Assembly: GCA_947561585.1 (NCBI GenBank)
Contig: CANNZV010001585.1
Span: forward strand, 62,001 to 126,000
Direction: 5' to 3'
Source: Caprella mutica
Lineage: Eukaryota > Arthropoda > Malacostraca > Amphipoda > Caprellidae
Length of the DNA stretch: 64,000 nucleotides
Shown here piece after piece: positions 47,579 to 57,515 of the stretch. The position numbers were made by a program, and so were the translations under genes. The notes under the pieces are model-generated. The model saw only the letters and a list, made by a program, of their open reading frames with translations, was not told the DNA's origin and did not search any database. Position 1 is the first letter of the stretch, and every line of letters begins with the position of its first letter.

Positions 47579-47944
47579 TATCTAATATCTAACCGAAGTC
47601 ATTACTGTTAAGTTCATTGGAATAGAAAAATAGGAGTTATTTGAGACATCTTCAGTGGATGTTATGTGAGACTATTTGGAGCTTGGTCCCAAACGATATT
47701 ACAAAACAACGCAACAAGACAGACATTTAGCCACTGATGGTGATTAACGTAAAAACGACCACAGAGAACGTCTAAAATAACGAATAACTTTATAATTTTA
47801 ATACTAATTTCAATAAACTTTACTACAATGAATGAGCTTAGAGATTAGGTATTAATATATCGAATTATAAGTCTGAAAGATCAACTAAATTGTCAGCTAT
47901 ACAGATGTTAATGAACCTTATTTTCATTTTAACATAGCGAAACA

Positions 47945-48552
47945 TTAAAGGTCCCCTCCAAGCAAATATTTTTATTATTTTATTTAACGAGGCTAATGTT
48001 CCTTATCATTTTGCTGCAAACCGCATCGAATTTGGTAGCGTATTATTATTTTTATATGCTTTTAAAGATTTTTAAAAATCAAAACTCTACAAAACCTATT
48101 TTACTTCCGACTTACTAATTTAAGAGATTATCAGCCTGAAGAAAAAGAATGTACACCATTTGTTTTGATTGTCAACTAGGTATTAGGTTAAATAAATCCA
48201 AATAATATTCGTGTAAAGGTATAAAATTGAATGAACTTATAATAGAAACGTTTATATACTTTAGGAAACAATTAATATCTAAAATAATTTAAATAAAAGC
48301 CGAAAACGCATGGTTTGTTCATAAAATTCAAATTTGTAATCAAAACAAAGAGTGTACAATCTTCTTCTTGAGCATCAGATTAGTGATTCGCTCAATTGTT
48401 GCTCACAGAGTATTAAAAACTTTAAAAACAAATTAAAAAATATATACTGAACCAAATTGTATGTAGTTTGCAGAATAATGATCGTAGACCTTAGTTCTAT
48501 TATATTATGTAATAAACTCATTTTTTTCCCGGAGCCTGGAGAGGACCTTTAA
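47945..48552. mobile_element. TTAA-flanked MITE
   Basis: Starts TTAA then AGGTCCCCTCCAAGC and ends GCCTGGAGAGGACCT then TTAA, inverted termini with few mismatches. 608 bp with no coding capacity. Target use is the same as the 30262-31122 element but the terminal sequence differs, so it is a separate family. Confidence 0.72.
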
Positions 48553-49329
48553 TATATTTCACTGATGAGCTAAGTTGGAATGGCGCTCACTTTACTTAAG
48601 TGGTCTATTAGGCTTCAATGATACATTAGTTTGTGTTTCGGCAAATCAAAACGCATAACAATTTTCAGGGTTATTTCAAAATAATTTTATAATTGAGCAG
48701 TGCTTTGTGGTAAGGAGTATTATATGTTAAACTGTTCAAGTGACATAATTATAGTTAATATATTTAATTTTTTTCACATTAAGCTTCAGTGACAAGACTC
48801 TTTAGAAATTTTAGATAGGGATTTTATTTTCTTTTTATATCCTCCATAAGTGTAAAAGTACCCTTTTCTTATAAATTGAACAAATTAAAAGTAAAAAATA
48901 CAGAGAATAAATTATTAACAGTTTCTCAGAATATATTGTGTTTTCACCAACAGCAATTGGAAGAGTTCCACTTCTACCTCGAATTTTTCTTGGAAAAAAG
49001 TGGTAATTTATCATATAAAACAGATCACAAAATGGAAAACTTAACCTTTCCGTTGCGACAGGGACATAACGCAGAATTGGGCAATAAGTACTTTAAAATG
49101 AATTTGAGGCTTGAGTACTACGTACATGATATAAAGTACTCAAGTACTAGGTACATTTTATAAAAAGTATTTAAGTACTAAGTACATTTTATAAGAGAAC
49201 TTGAGTACGAATTACACCTTAAAAAGTACATAAATTCTAAGTACATTTTATTTAGTACTTAAGAACATATTTATGAAGCTCACTGGCTGCCAAGTTGAGT
49301 ATGTTTCCTTGGAACATATTCGCAAGTAT

Positions 49330-49595
49330 ATAGAGGGTTTTTTAATTTTCGTTCCTGTTTCTTTATAAACATTTTTTGATGACTAACTAAATTTTTCAAA
49401 TAAAACATGAATTATCGAATTTTAAATGTGATAAAAAGAAAACAAGAAATAAATTTGAAAAAGCCCTCGATAGATTTGTTAGAAATCTTCCAAAGATAAC
49501 AAAACTGTCTTCGGTTTTCTTTTAGCGTGAAAACTCATTAACTTCTCATCTTTTTTAGTTGGAAAATATACATTTTACAGTAGACTTAAGAACAT
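49330..49595. repeat. Dispersed repeat, copy 2, inside the hAT-like element
   Basis: Aligns with 42290-42560 in the same orientation, including GAAAAAGCCCTC. Confidence 0.6.
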
Positions 49596-49734
49596 GAAAT
49601 AATAGAGGGAAATTGTCAATTTTATCGCTATGGATGAAGTTTGAATGCTGTTTTCTTGTTATTCTGTAATTTATATGGGATGTAAATGCATAGTTTCATA
49701 TTTTAACTGTGAATTACTTACAATCGTGACCGGA

Positions 49735-49852
49735 CAATTGCCACCCGCGGACAATTGCCACCCGCGGACAATTGCCACCCCCGGACAATTGCCACCCGGA
49801 CAATTGCCACCCCCGGACAATTGCCACCCGCGGACAATTGCCACCCAAATAT
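49735..49852. repeat. 17-bp minisatellite CGGACAATTGCCACCCG
   Basis: Seven units with slight variation (CCGG, CGCGG junctions), starting right after GTGACCGG. Translates to a PPGQL-like repeat in one frame but is not a gene. Confidence 0.93.
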
Positions 49853-50690
49853 TTATTATCAGGCCTCATAGCTAAAATGGTGATACAATATGTATATTAT
49901 TTTTGTACGATTGACTTTTAATTGTATACATTATAAGATAAAAATTTCACTCCACATTTCATATTTTTTTATAAAATTAATTATTCCCATAGTTGATGTA
50001 ATAAATAGTGCTCGTACACTCACAAAAATTTGGGACATAGAAGCCCACTACCTAAATAAATAAGATAATTTTTTTTTCACCAAAATCGATGGGTTGACCA
50101 ATGAAGTATTCGCCAATAATCGTCTATAAAATATTAAAAGTACTTGAGTACTTTATCTAAGTACTTGGTAATCAAGGTACTTAAGTAGGTACTACCCAGC
50201 TCTGGACATAAGTATATGTCACAGTATTTTAATAACTTTATGAATGGACAAATTGAATAACCAACAAATGAAAATAGAATATAAAAATAAAACCCCTAAC
50301 AGTAATATTACTAATATTTTCGTTATTTACTTTCTGGTTACAGTATATCATTCCTTAAAATTACTATTTTAAGCTGAGATACATCTAATTTAGGAATATA
50401 TTAACTTTCTTTTCACTGTTACTAGTCCATGTTAGTAATCCTGGAAATTACTAATATAAACTTCGACACATCTAATTAAAAAATCTTTATATTTTTGATG
50501 CATGTACCACACATATGTACACTTGACAGATAGAAAAAGTTCTCTGTGTACGTGTATTGTACACATAGCGGCCAACGTGTCAAAGTATAAATAAAAGACT
50601 ATGATACTTGAAACTGAAAGAAATACTATGTGGAAGTACCAGATATCCTTGCCGCATGTATATTTCACAAACTGATAAGATTGGTTACTG

Positions 50691-51545
50691 CATTAACTAT
50701 TCACTCACTGATAAGAAGAGCAGCAATCCATTACCGCATTAACTATTCACTCACTGATAAGAAGAGCAGCAATCCATTACCGCATTAACTATTCACTCAC
50801 TAATAAGAAGAGCAGCAATCCATTACCGCATGAACTATTCACTCACTGATAAGAAGAGCAGAAATCCATTACCGCATTAACTATTCACTCACTAATAAGA
50901 AGAGCAGCAATCCATTACCGCATGAACTATTCACTCACTGATAAGAAGAGCAGAAATCCATTACCGCATTAACTATTCACTCACTAATAAGAAGAGCAGC
51001 AATCCATTACCGCATGAACTATTCACTCACTGATAAGAAGAGCAGAAATCCATTACCGCATTAACTATTCACTCACTAATAAGAAGAGCAGCAATCCATT
51101 ACCGCATGAACTATTCACTCACTGATAAGAAGAGCAGAAATCCATTACCGCATTAACTATTCACTCACTAATAAGAAGAGCAGCAATCCATTACCGCATG
51201 AACTATTCACTCACTGATAAGAAGAGCAGAAATCCATTACCGCATTAACTATTCACTCACTGATAAGAAGAGCAGAAATCCATTACCGCATTAACTATTC
51301 ACTCACTAATAAGAAGAGCAGCAATCCATTACCGCATGAACTATTCACTCACTGATAAGAAGAGCAGAAATCCATTACCGCATTAACTATTCACTCACTA
51401 ATAAGAAGAGCAGAAATCCATTACCGCATTAACTATTCACTCACTGATAAGAAGAGCAGCAATCCATTACCGCATTAACTATTCACTCACTGATAAGAAG
51501 AGCAGCAATCCATTACCGCATTAACTATTCACTCACTGATAAGAA
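50691..51545. repeat. 46-bp satellite with 92-bp dimer structure
   Basis: About 19 head-to-tail units of 46 bp (CATTAACTATTCACTCACTG, then ATAAGAAGAGCAGCAATCCA, then TTACCG). In the centre two unit types alternate (AATAAGAAGAGCAGCAAT with CATGAACT; GATAAGAAGAGCAGAAAT with CATTAACT), forming 92-bp dimers. Outer units are the unmixed type. Confidence 0.95.
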
Positions 51546-52448
51546 AAGTCTCTTTGAAAATAAGTAGTGACCTGTAAATACATGAGACATAGTCTGTTCA
51601 CTACTGGTCGTAACGGCTCTATCTCAACAAGTGTTTAAGAGTGAGACATCTATATATGTCACGGTTGTTTTACAGCTGCGACAGTTTGAAATAGAATATA
51701 TTTGTGATATTATTTTATCATTGAGAAGAATGGAAGAGAGTATATAACATACTCCATCAAAGTATGTATAGTATATTTCAACCCCTATTGAAGGTACACT
51801 TGTTGAAATATCGAATATAAAGTTGTGTTAACTTTTTTGTGGGTGACACTGTATAGTACATAACACAGTACAGTAGAGCATATTTGATGAAAATTTCTAT
51901 TAACTGATTCATTATCAGGGAAAATATATCTCATTCTTAATAACAATAATAATCTTTATTGATACTAACATCTACAGCTTTTTAACATTAATTTAAAACA
52001 ATTCAAGTTTAATTTAAAATAAGTCAAGTTTAATTTGAAATAAATCAAGTTATATTAAAATAGTTCAACTTTAATTTTAAATAGTTCAACTTTAATTTAA
52101 AAAAATAATCAAGTTTAATTTAAAAAAGTTCAAGTTTAATTTAAAAAAAAAGAAGTTTAATTAAAAAATTAAATTCTATTGGCCCTCGATATCACACATA
52201 GGAAGCTCTGCACTAATATCATTATATTAGTAATGGGAGGGAATGAGATCATGAGAGTAGTGAAATGAGACAAGTGAGAATTTAGTGAGAGGAGAGAAGT
52301 GAGAGAAATGGAATGAGAGTAGTGAGAATTTAGTTAGATGAGGTGAGAGAAATGGAATGAGAAAAGTGAGTGAAATGAGAGGAGAGAAGTGAGTGAAATG
52401 AGAGAAGTGAGCATTTATTGAGATGAGAGGATTGAAATGAGAGAAGTG

Positions 52449-52586
52449 AGTAATGGAAGATTATGGTGGGCAATGAATGATTATGGTGGGCAATGGAAGA
52501 TTATGGTGGACAATGAAAGATTATGGTGGACAATGGTAGATTATGGTGGACAATGAAAGATTATGGTGGACAATGAAAGATTATGG
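52449..52586. repeat. 20-bp minisatellite CAATGAAAGATTATGGTGGG, left part
   Basis: About seven units with GGGC/GGAC variants, continuing after the LTR-like insert at 53006. Confidence 0.93.
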
Positions 52587-53005
52587 TGTAGAGTCCATGT
52601 GTTATTAGTCAGTTACCCTGTAATAGTTAGCATATAAATAGCAAGCGGTCTATGCCTTGAGAGTTAGTTGAGTTATAGGTTGCAGAGTGTAGTGATACAC
52701 TCACGGAGTGTTTAGTGTAGAGTTGAGTGGCAACACTCACTTAGAGTGTGACGCTCACACTCAGTTGGAGATATACATTGGCTCGTGTTACTACCCACTC
52801 TCCCATTGGGACTCCTATCATGTCTAATGATATGGATCCCTACTCTATACCCTATCTATCCCTTTGATATGTTAGCTACCTTAATCTGTATCGTAAGATA
52901 ATTAATAAACTTATCAAACTCCCTAACTATTTCAATGAACCCTGTTTGAACCCTATTATATTATTTAATCTAATATAAACTCTTACGTAACAAGAGGTAG
53001 CGACA
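52587..53005. mobile_element. LTR-like insertion inside the minisatellite
   Basis: A 420-bp unique segment interrupts the 20-bp array. It starts with TGTAGAG / TGTGTTATTAG and its right side has GTAACAAGAGG. Inside are a TATA-like CATATAAATA (52631) and an AATAAA (52914), the order expected of an LTR. No clear target duplication was found and exact ends are uncertain, so a solo LTR is only the best guess. Confidence 0.38.
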
Positions 53006-53610
53006 CAATGAAAGATTATGGTGGGCAATGAAATTTATGGTGGGCAAATGAAGATTATGGTGGGCAATGAAATTTATGGTGGGCAATTGAAGATTATGGT
53101 GGGCAATGAAAGATTATGGTGGGCAATGAAAGATTATGGTGGGCAATCGAAGATCATGGTGGACAAGGAATGATTTTGGTGGACGATGAAAGATTATGGT
53201 GGGCAATGAAAGATTATGATGGACAATGAAAGATTATGGTGGGCAATCGAAGATCATGGTGGACAAGGAATGATTATGGTGGACGATGAAAGATAATGGT
53301 GGACAATGAAAGATTATGGTGGACAATGAAAGATTATGGTGGACGATGAAAGATTATGGTGGGCAATGAAAGATTATGGTGGACAATGAAAGATTATGGT
53401 GGGCAATCGAAGATCATGGTGGACAAGGAATGATTATGGTGGACGATGAAAGATAATGGTGGACAATGAAAGATTATGGTGGACAATGAAAGATTACGGT
53501 GGGCAATGAAAGATTATGGTGGACAATGAAAGATTATGGCGGACAATGAAAGATTATGGTGGGCAATGAAAGATTATGGTGGACAATGAAAGATTATGGT
53601 GGGCAATGAA
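53006..53610. repeat. 20-bp minisatellite CAATGAAAGATTATGGTGGG, right part
   Basis: About 30 units. A block with CAATCGAAGATCATGGTGGA followed by CAAGGAATGATT occurs three times (near 53144, 53244, 53404), showing block duplication. Confidence 0.93.
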
Positions 53611-53859
53611 ATGATATTAGTGCAGAGCTTCCTATGTGTGATACTGAGAGCCCATAGAAATTTATTTTAAATTAAACTTTATTTATTTTAAAATTAAATT
53701 TCATTTCTTTTTAAATTAAAGTTGAACTCTTTTAAATTATAGTTGAACTATTTTAATTTAAAGTAGAACTATTTTAAATATAACTTAATTTATTTTAAAT
53801 ATAACTTAACTTATTTTAAATTAAACTTGAATTGTTTTAAATTAATGTTAAAAAGCTGT

Positions 53860-54400
53860 AAATACAAATGAGGGTACATTAAACGTGAATAATTTTCCGC
53901 CTCAATCTTGTTTTTCTAAGTATTTCTGCTATAGAGCAGCAAACTTTTCATGCAATGAAATACCTGCTGAAATTAAAAGTTCACCAACTGTTAAGAAACA
54001 TGAAACTTTATAATGAACTGTTGCTTCAATATTTTAATGTACTGTTATAGCAGTGCTGTGTGAACACTTGTTATTAGCATGTTGGAAATGGTTTGGTAGC
54101 TTAATTTGAATCAAATGTAGGTAGTACAGGACTGATGAATTATTTGAAAATACGAGAATATGCTGTTCTGCTTTGTTATTTTAACGAATAAATAGGCTGC
54201 CATTGAAGTATTCGCTTTTTGGCGGGACTTTGCATTTTCTAATATTTAGTTGCACTATTATATGTGTCCCGACCAACAGATATAAATAAAAATATGGGTA
54301 CGAAGTATTTCAATAGGTACGAAGAATTTAACAAATGCCTATCCAAAATAAAATGTTTGACTTTTTATTGTCACTCTAATGAGCATTACCACAGAGGTTA
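53860..54400. other. Intergenic AT-rich sequence
   Basis: No supported gene or structured repeat. Confidence 0.4.
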
Positions 54401-54545
54401 AATTTTCCATGTTGGAATATACCTGATTGGAATTTACCGGAGTGAAATTTTCCGGAGTGGAATTCTCAGGAGTGAAATTTTCCTCGGTAGAATATACCGA
54501 GATGGAATTTACCGGAGTGGGATATGCTGAGATGGAATACATCTA
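54401..54545. repeat. Degenerate minisatellite GGAGTGGAATTTTCC
   Basis: About eight units of 15-17 bp (GGAGTGAAATTTTCC, GAGATGGAATTTACC). Similar wording recurs at 55388-55458. Confidence 0.8.
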
Positions 54546-55387
54546 GAACCGTTTTTTTTATTAATCATAGCTATCACAAATAAATCATATCATACATATA
54601 TCACAGAAACTTACCTGCCCCTTAAAAGATATGTTAATTTGTATAACAATGTAATTAAATATGAACAGAGGGAACACATAATTATTAGGTTGCTCAAGTC
54701 AATTTTCGATATTTTATCCTAATACAAATATTCATAATATGGTGTTTTATTTCAAGGTTTACATGTTGAGCATATTAATGATAATTCCATTTTACATGAA
54801 GCTGAATTACATGCTGGTGCTCTTACAACAATGGATGGAAGAGGTGTGAAGGGTGTCGACTGGCAGTGACAAATCATTCAATGTTTTCGCTTTTTGTTTA
54901 TAAGTTGCTGTTTTGGATTTTAGGAGAAATATTCCTGTTGTCAAAATCTCTCCATGTAAAAAGAGCAGTTCACCTCAGGCCTAAAACCCTGTACTCATCC
55001 CCATAAAAAAAAAACTTCTTGGTCAAACAAATTTTAAGCCTTTTGTCAAAAACCATTATACACCACTTTTACTCGACGTAAATAACAAATTCAAAATAAA
55101 ATAAAATAACAAGAAGTACTATATGACATCATCTTACAGTTATTATTGCTGTTGCGTTGGCAACAGTGATGATAATCAGCTTGCAATTGAATGTAAAAAA
55201 TACCTCAACTGATAAAGTGCGTTCACACAACCTGTAATGCAGCTGTCCTATCACATGTGTAATGAACAATAAAGAGCTTGTGATTGGATAACAAAAAGTT
55301 AATTTGCTAAAATGAAAATGAAAGTTAGCTAGTATTAATTAAAATTCAATTATATGATTGATATCAATAACTAACAAACCTAACCCG
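54546..55387. other. Intergenic sequence between related minisatellites
   Basis: No credible ORF. Its flanking minisatellites (54401-54545 and 55388-55458) are alike, so this could be the body of one degraded non-autonomous element. Confidence 0.35.
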
Positions 55388-55458
55388 TAAAGTGGGGTGG
55401 AACTGACCAAGGTGGAACATACTGAGGTGGAATTTACCGGGGTGGAATATACCGGTCA
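55388..55458. repeat. Short minisatellite GGTGGAATATACCG
   Basis: Four to five units of about 16 bp ending ACCGGTCACC, the same junction as at 47578. Confidence 0.75.
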
Positions 55459-56681
55459 CCATTAAAACATTCAATTAACTTTATGATCTAAAATCTAACG
55501 AGTTGCAATACACCAGTGTATCTAGCTTTTAAATAACTCTAGTACTTATTAACAAGAACATCAACTCCGTAAATATTCATAACAACGCATTTGCAATTTC
55601 TTTCTCGATAATTTGACTCCTATTTTTCTTTACAGTATTATTTTACTACATTGCCACTGAATAGGGAAGCAAGAACATCTCAAAGGGCTGGTAAACACGT
55701 CTCATTCAATAGTCAACCAGTAACAATACGGCTGATAAATTTCTCCTGGAAATTAAGTGAAGTTTCATAAGTTTTGATAACATAAAATATTTTATACAAG
55801 AGCCTCCCGTTTCTGCCTAGCACCGGACACATAGATCCAGGTGGCTCCTTATGTCGCTATATATATAGTTAACACATTGTCGACACCTCGTGAGAGTGAG
55901 TGAGGTGAAGTGTACCTGTCTTGTGCTGACTTGATCTATAGCTGGAAGATTTGAACTCAATAACCGCTCAGGTCTCATTGCATTCTCCTCCACTGCCAAC
56001 CTCTAGGAAGACGTCATTTGACCTCATTTTACTTCAGATTAGAGGGTGTTCGATTATTCTACGGTTTGTCCTACCTAGCCTCGCCTTACTACCTATACTT
56101 AAACAGCTTTTGGTTCTTGAATGATAAACATGATAACATTAACTTTACTAGATAAAATTATATTTCTAAAACAGACAAGAATGCTATAAGTATATAACAC
56201 TAGAATCATTCTTAATTCATTTAATTTTTCTAAATTAAATGATTAAATAGTTAAATATTATTAAATTAATAATATTAACAGCTGCACTAAATCTTACGTA
56301 AGTTTAAATACTTAGTGTAAAAACGTGCTGTAAATTGTCAGTTCATAATTATTTGGGTACGCCTAATTATGGGGATGGTTCACGCTTCTTGCTAGTTACC
56401 AATGATACTAGTCCGATTGAGCTGAGATTTTGACATAAGGTGCAGAATGCTCCAAATCTTTGAAGTTGCTCATGTAAAATTTTCATTTTGGGGCCCCCCT
56501 CCCCTGTGGGGGGCGAAAAACCTGTTTTTGGACCCCCACCAAAAAAAGCGCCAAGGGTTGGGGGTTGGTTCCCTAAGGTCGTCTAGAAGCCCTTTTTTTG
56601 AATTTAGATCTCAAAATATTTTAATTTAATTTTTAATTTTTTTTCCACTTTTTCAATAAAGTGGAAAGAGCCCTTGATAAT
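55459..56681. other. Intergenic sequence upstream of the mariner copy
   Basis: Mixed AT-rich sequence. A 60-codon minus-strand frame (55817-55999) next to a TATATATATAG run is unsupported. A short GC-rich patch (GGGGCCCCCCTCCCC, 56490) with inverted CCCCC/GGGGG runs stands out; I cannot assign it. Confidence 0.35.
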
Positions 56682-57432
56682 TCTTTTCCTTCTATATATT
56701 AAGATAAATATATCTGTTGACTAAGATTCCTTCGTCGATGGCAATAATAGAAGATATAAAATATACATAGTCCATTATGCAGCCCATACAATGACCAAAA
56801 CAGGCATCTGGCGTCTCAAATGGCTCTTCAAATTAACAGTCAAGTGCCCTGAGTTACAGGCATAAACCACAACATTCTCACTATTGGTGAAAGCCTCCCC
56901 TCTGAACCTCTTCTCGTCGAGCCAAATTAACATTGTGATTGGGAATCGCTTGAATCTTGCAACATTCTTTTCAATTAAATTCTTGTCTCTCTAGTTAATT
57001 TCAATCAAATGATCTTTCTAGATTGTTTTTCTATTGAGTTACCAATTTAGATCCTCTTTGATTTGCCTCTGTATTAAAGATTTAAAAATAACCATCAGTA
57101 TCGCATTTTCTCGCACTTCTAAGCGAATTTCGGTCAATTAGTAGAATAATCACACTTTTGGTGCGAGTTGACCGCTTTCTTCGAAGAATAATTTGGTTTA
57201 TTGGAGGTTGTAATTGACTTCACATCTTATTTCCAGGCGTTCTTATCCGTTTTTAGACACACTTTGTGCTGTTTAAAAATTCATTGGTTCTAACGCTAGC
57301 GCTTTCGAGGGCAACTTTGTGGCCACACTTAAATTTATCAGCCCTAACTTCTAAAATACATGGAATATATGCTTAAAAATGTATGTAGACGTTGTTTGGT
57401 ATATGACGGCCAACTCTTTTTGGGTTACCCTG
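56682..57432 (-). mobile_element. Left-truncated copy of the Tc1/mariner remnant
   Basis: Aligns with the right three quarters of 28920-29889 (GATTCCTTCGTCGATGGCAA, CATCTGGCGTCTCA) and ends TTTTGGGTTACCCTG followed by TA. It contains an extra stretch around 57230-57350. It sits in the same position relative to the synthase stop codon as the first copy, so it was carried by the gene duplication. The left break near 56682 may be the duplication boundary. Confidence 0.7.
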
Positions 57433-57515
57433 TAGATCTGAATTCTAATTAGGATAATATTGAATTACTATCATTAATAATTTAGTATGTGCTTAGAAAA
57501 AATCGAAGTCTAAGT

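Larger units (their letters stand above)
49072..50204. mobile_element. hAT-like non-autonomous element
   Basis: The right end, read inward on the minus strand, is CAGAGCTGGGTAGTACC, a typical hAT terminus. The left end is CAGAATTGGGCAATAAGTAC. Near-identical GACATAA direct repeats flank it (49063, 50205), fitting an 8-bp hAT target duplication. Subterminal motifs AAGTACTTGAGTAC and AAGTACTAAGTAC are abundant at both ends. It contains a dispersed repeat (49330-49595) and a 17-bp minisatellite (49735-49852). No transposase. Confidence 0.72.
51974..53859. mobile_element. Foldback element with long inverted arms and minisatellite core
   Basis: Arms of about 250 bp (51974-52222 and 53611-53859) are inverted copies: both begin ACAGCTTTTTAACATTAATT and end near CATAGGAAGCTCTGCACTAA. 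Each arm is itself made of about 20-bp AAGTTTAATTTAAAATA-type subrepeats, the architecture known from foldback (FB-like) transposons. The interior carries a GAGAAGTGAGAGAAATGG repeat (52236-52450) and a 20-bp CAATGAAAGATTATGGTGGG minisatellite interrupted by an LTR-like insert. No transposase seen. Confidence 0.8.

Noticed and set aside
49645..49875. 76-aa ORF with PPGQLPP repeats
   Set aside because: Translation of the 17-bp minisatellite.
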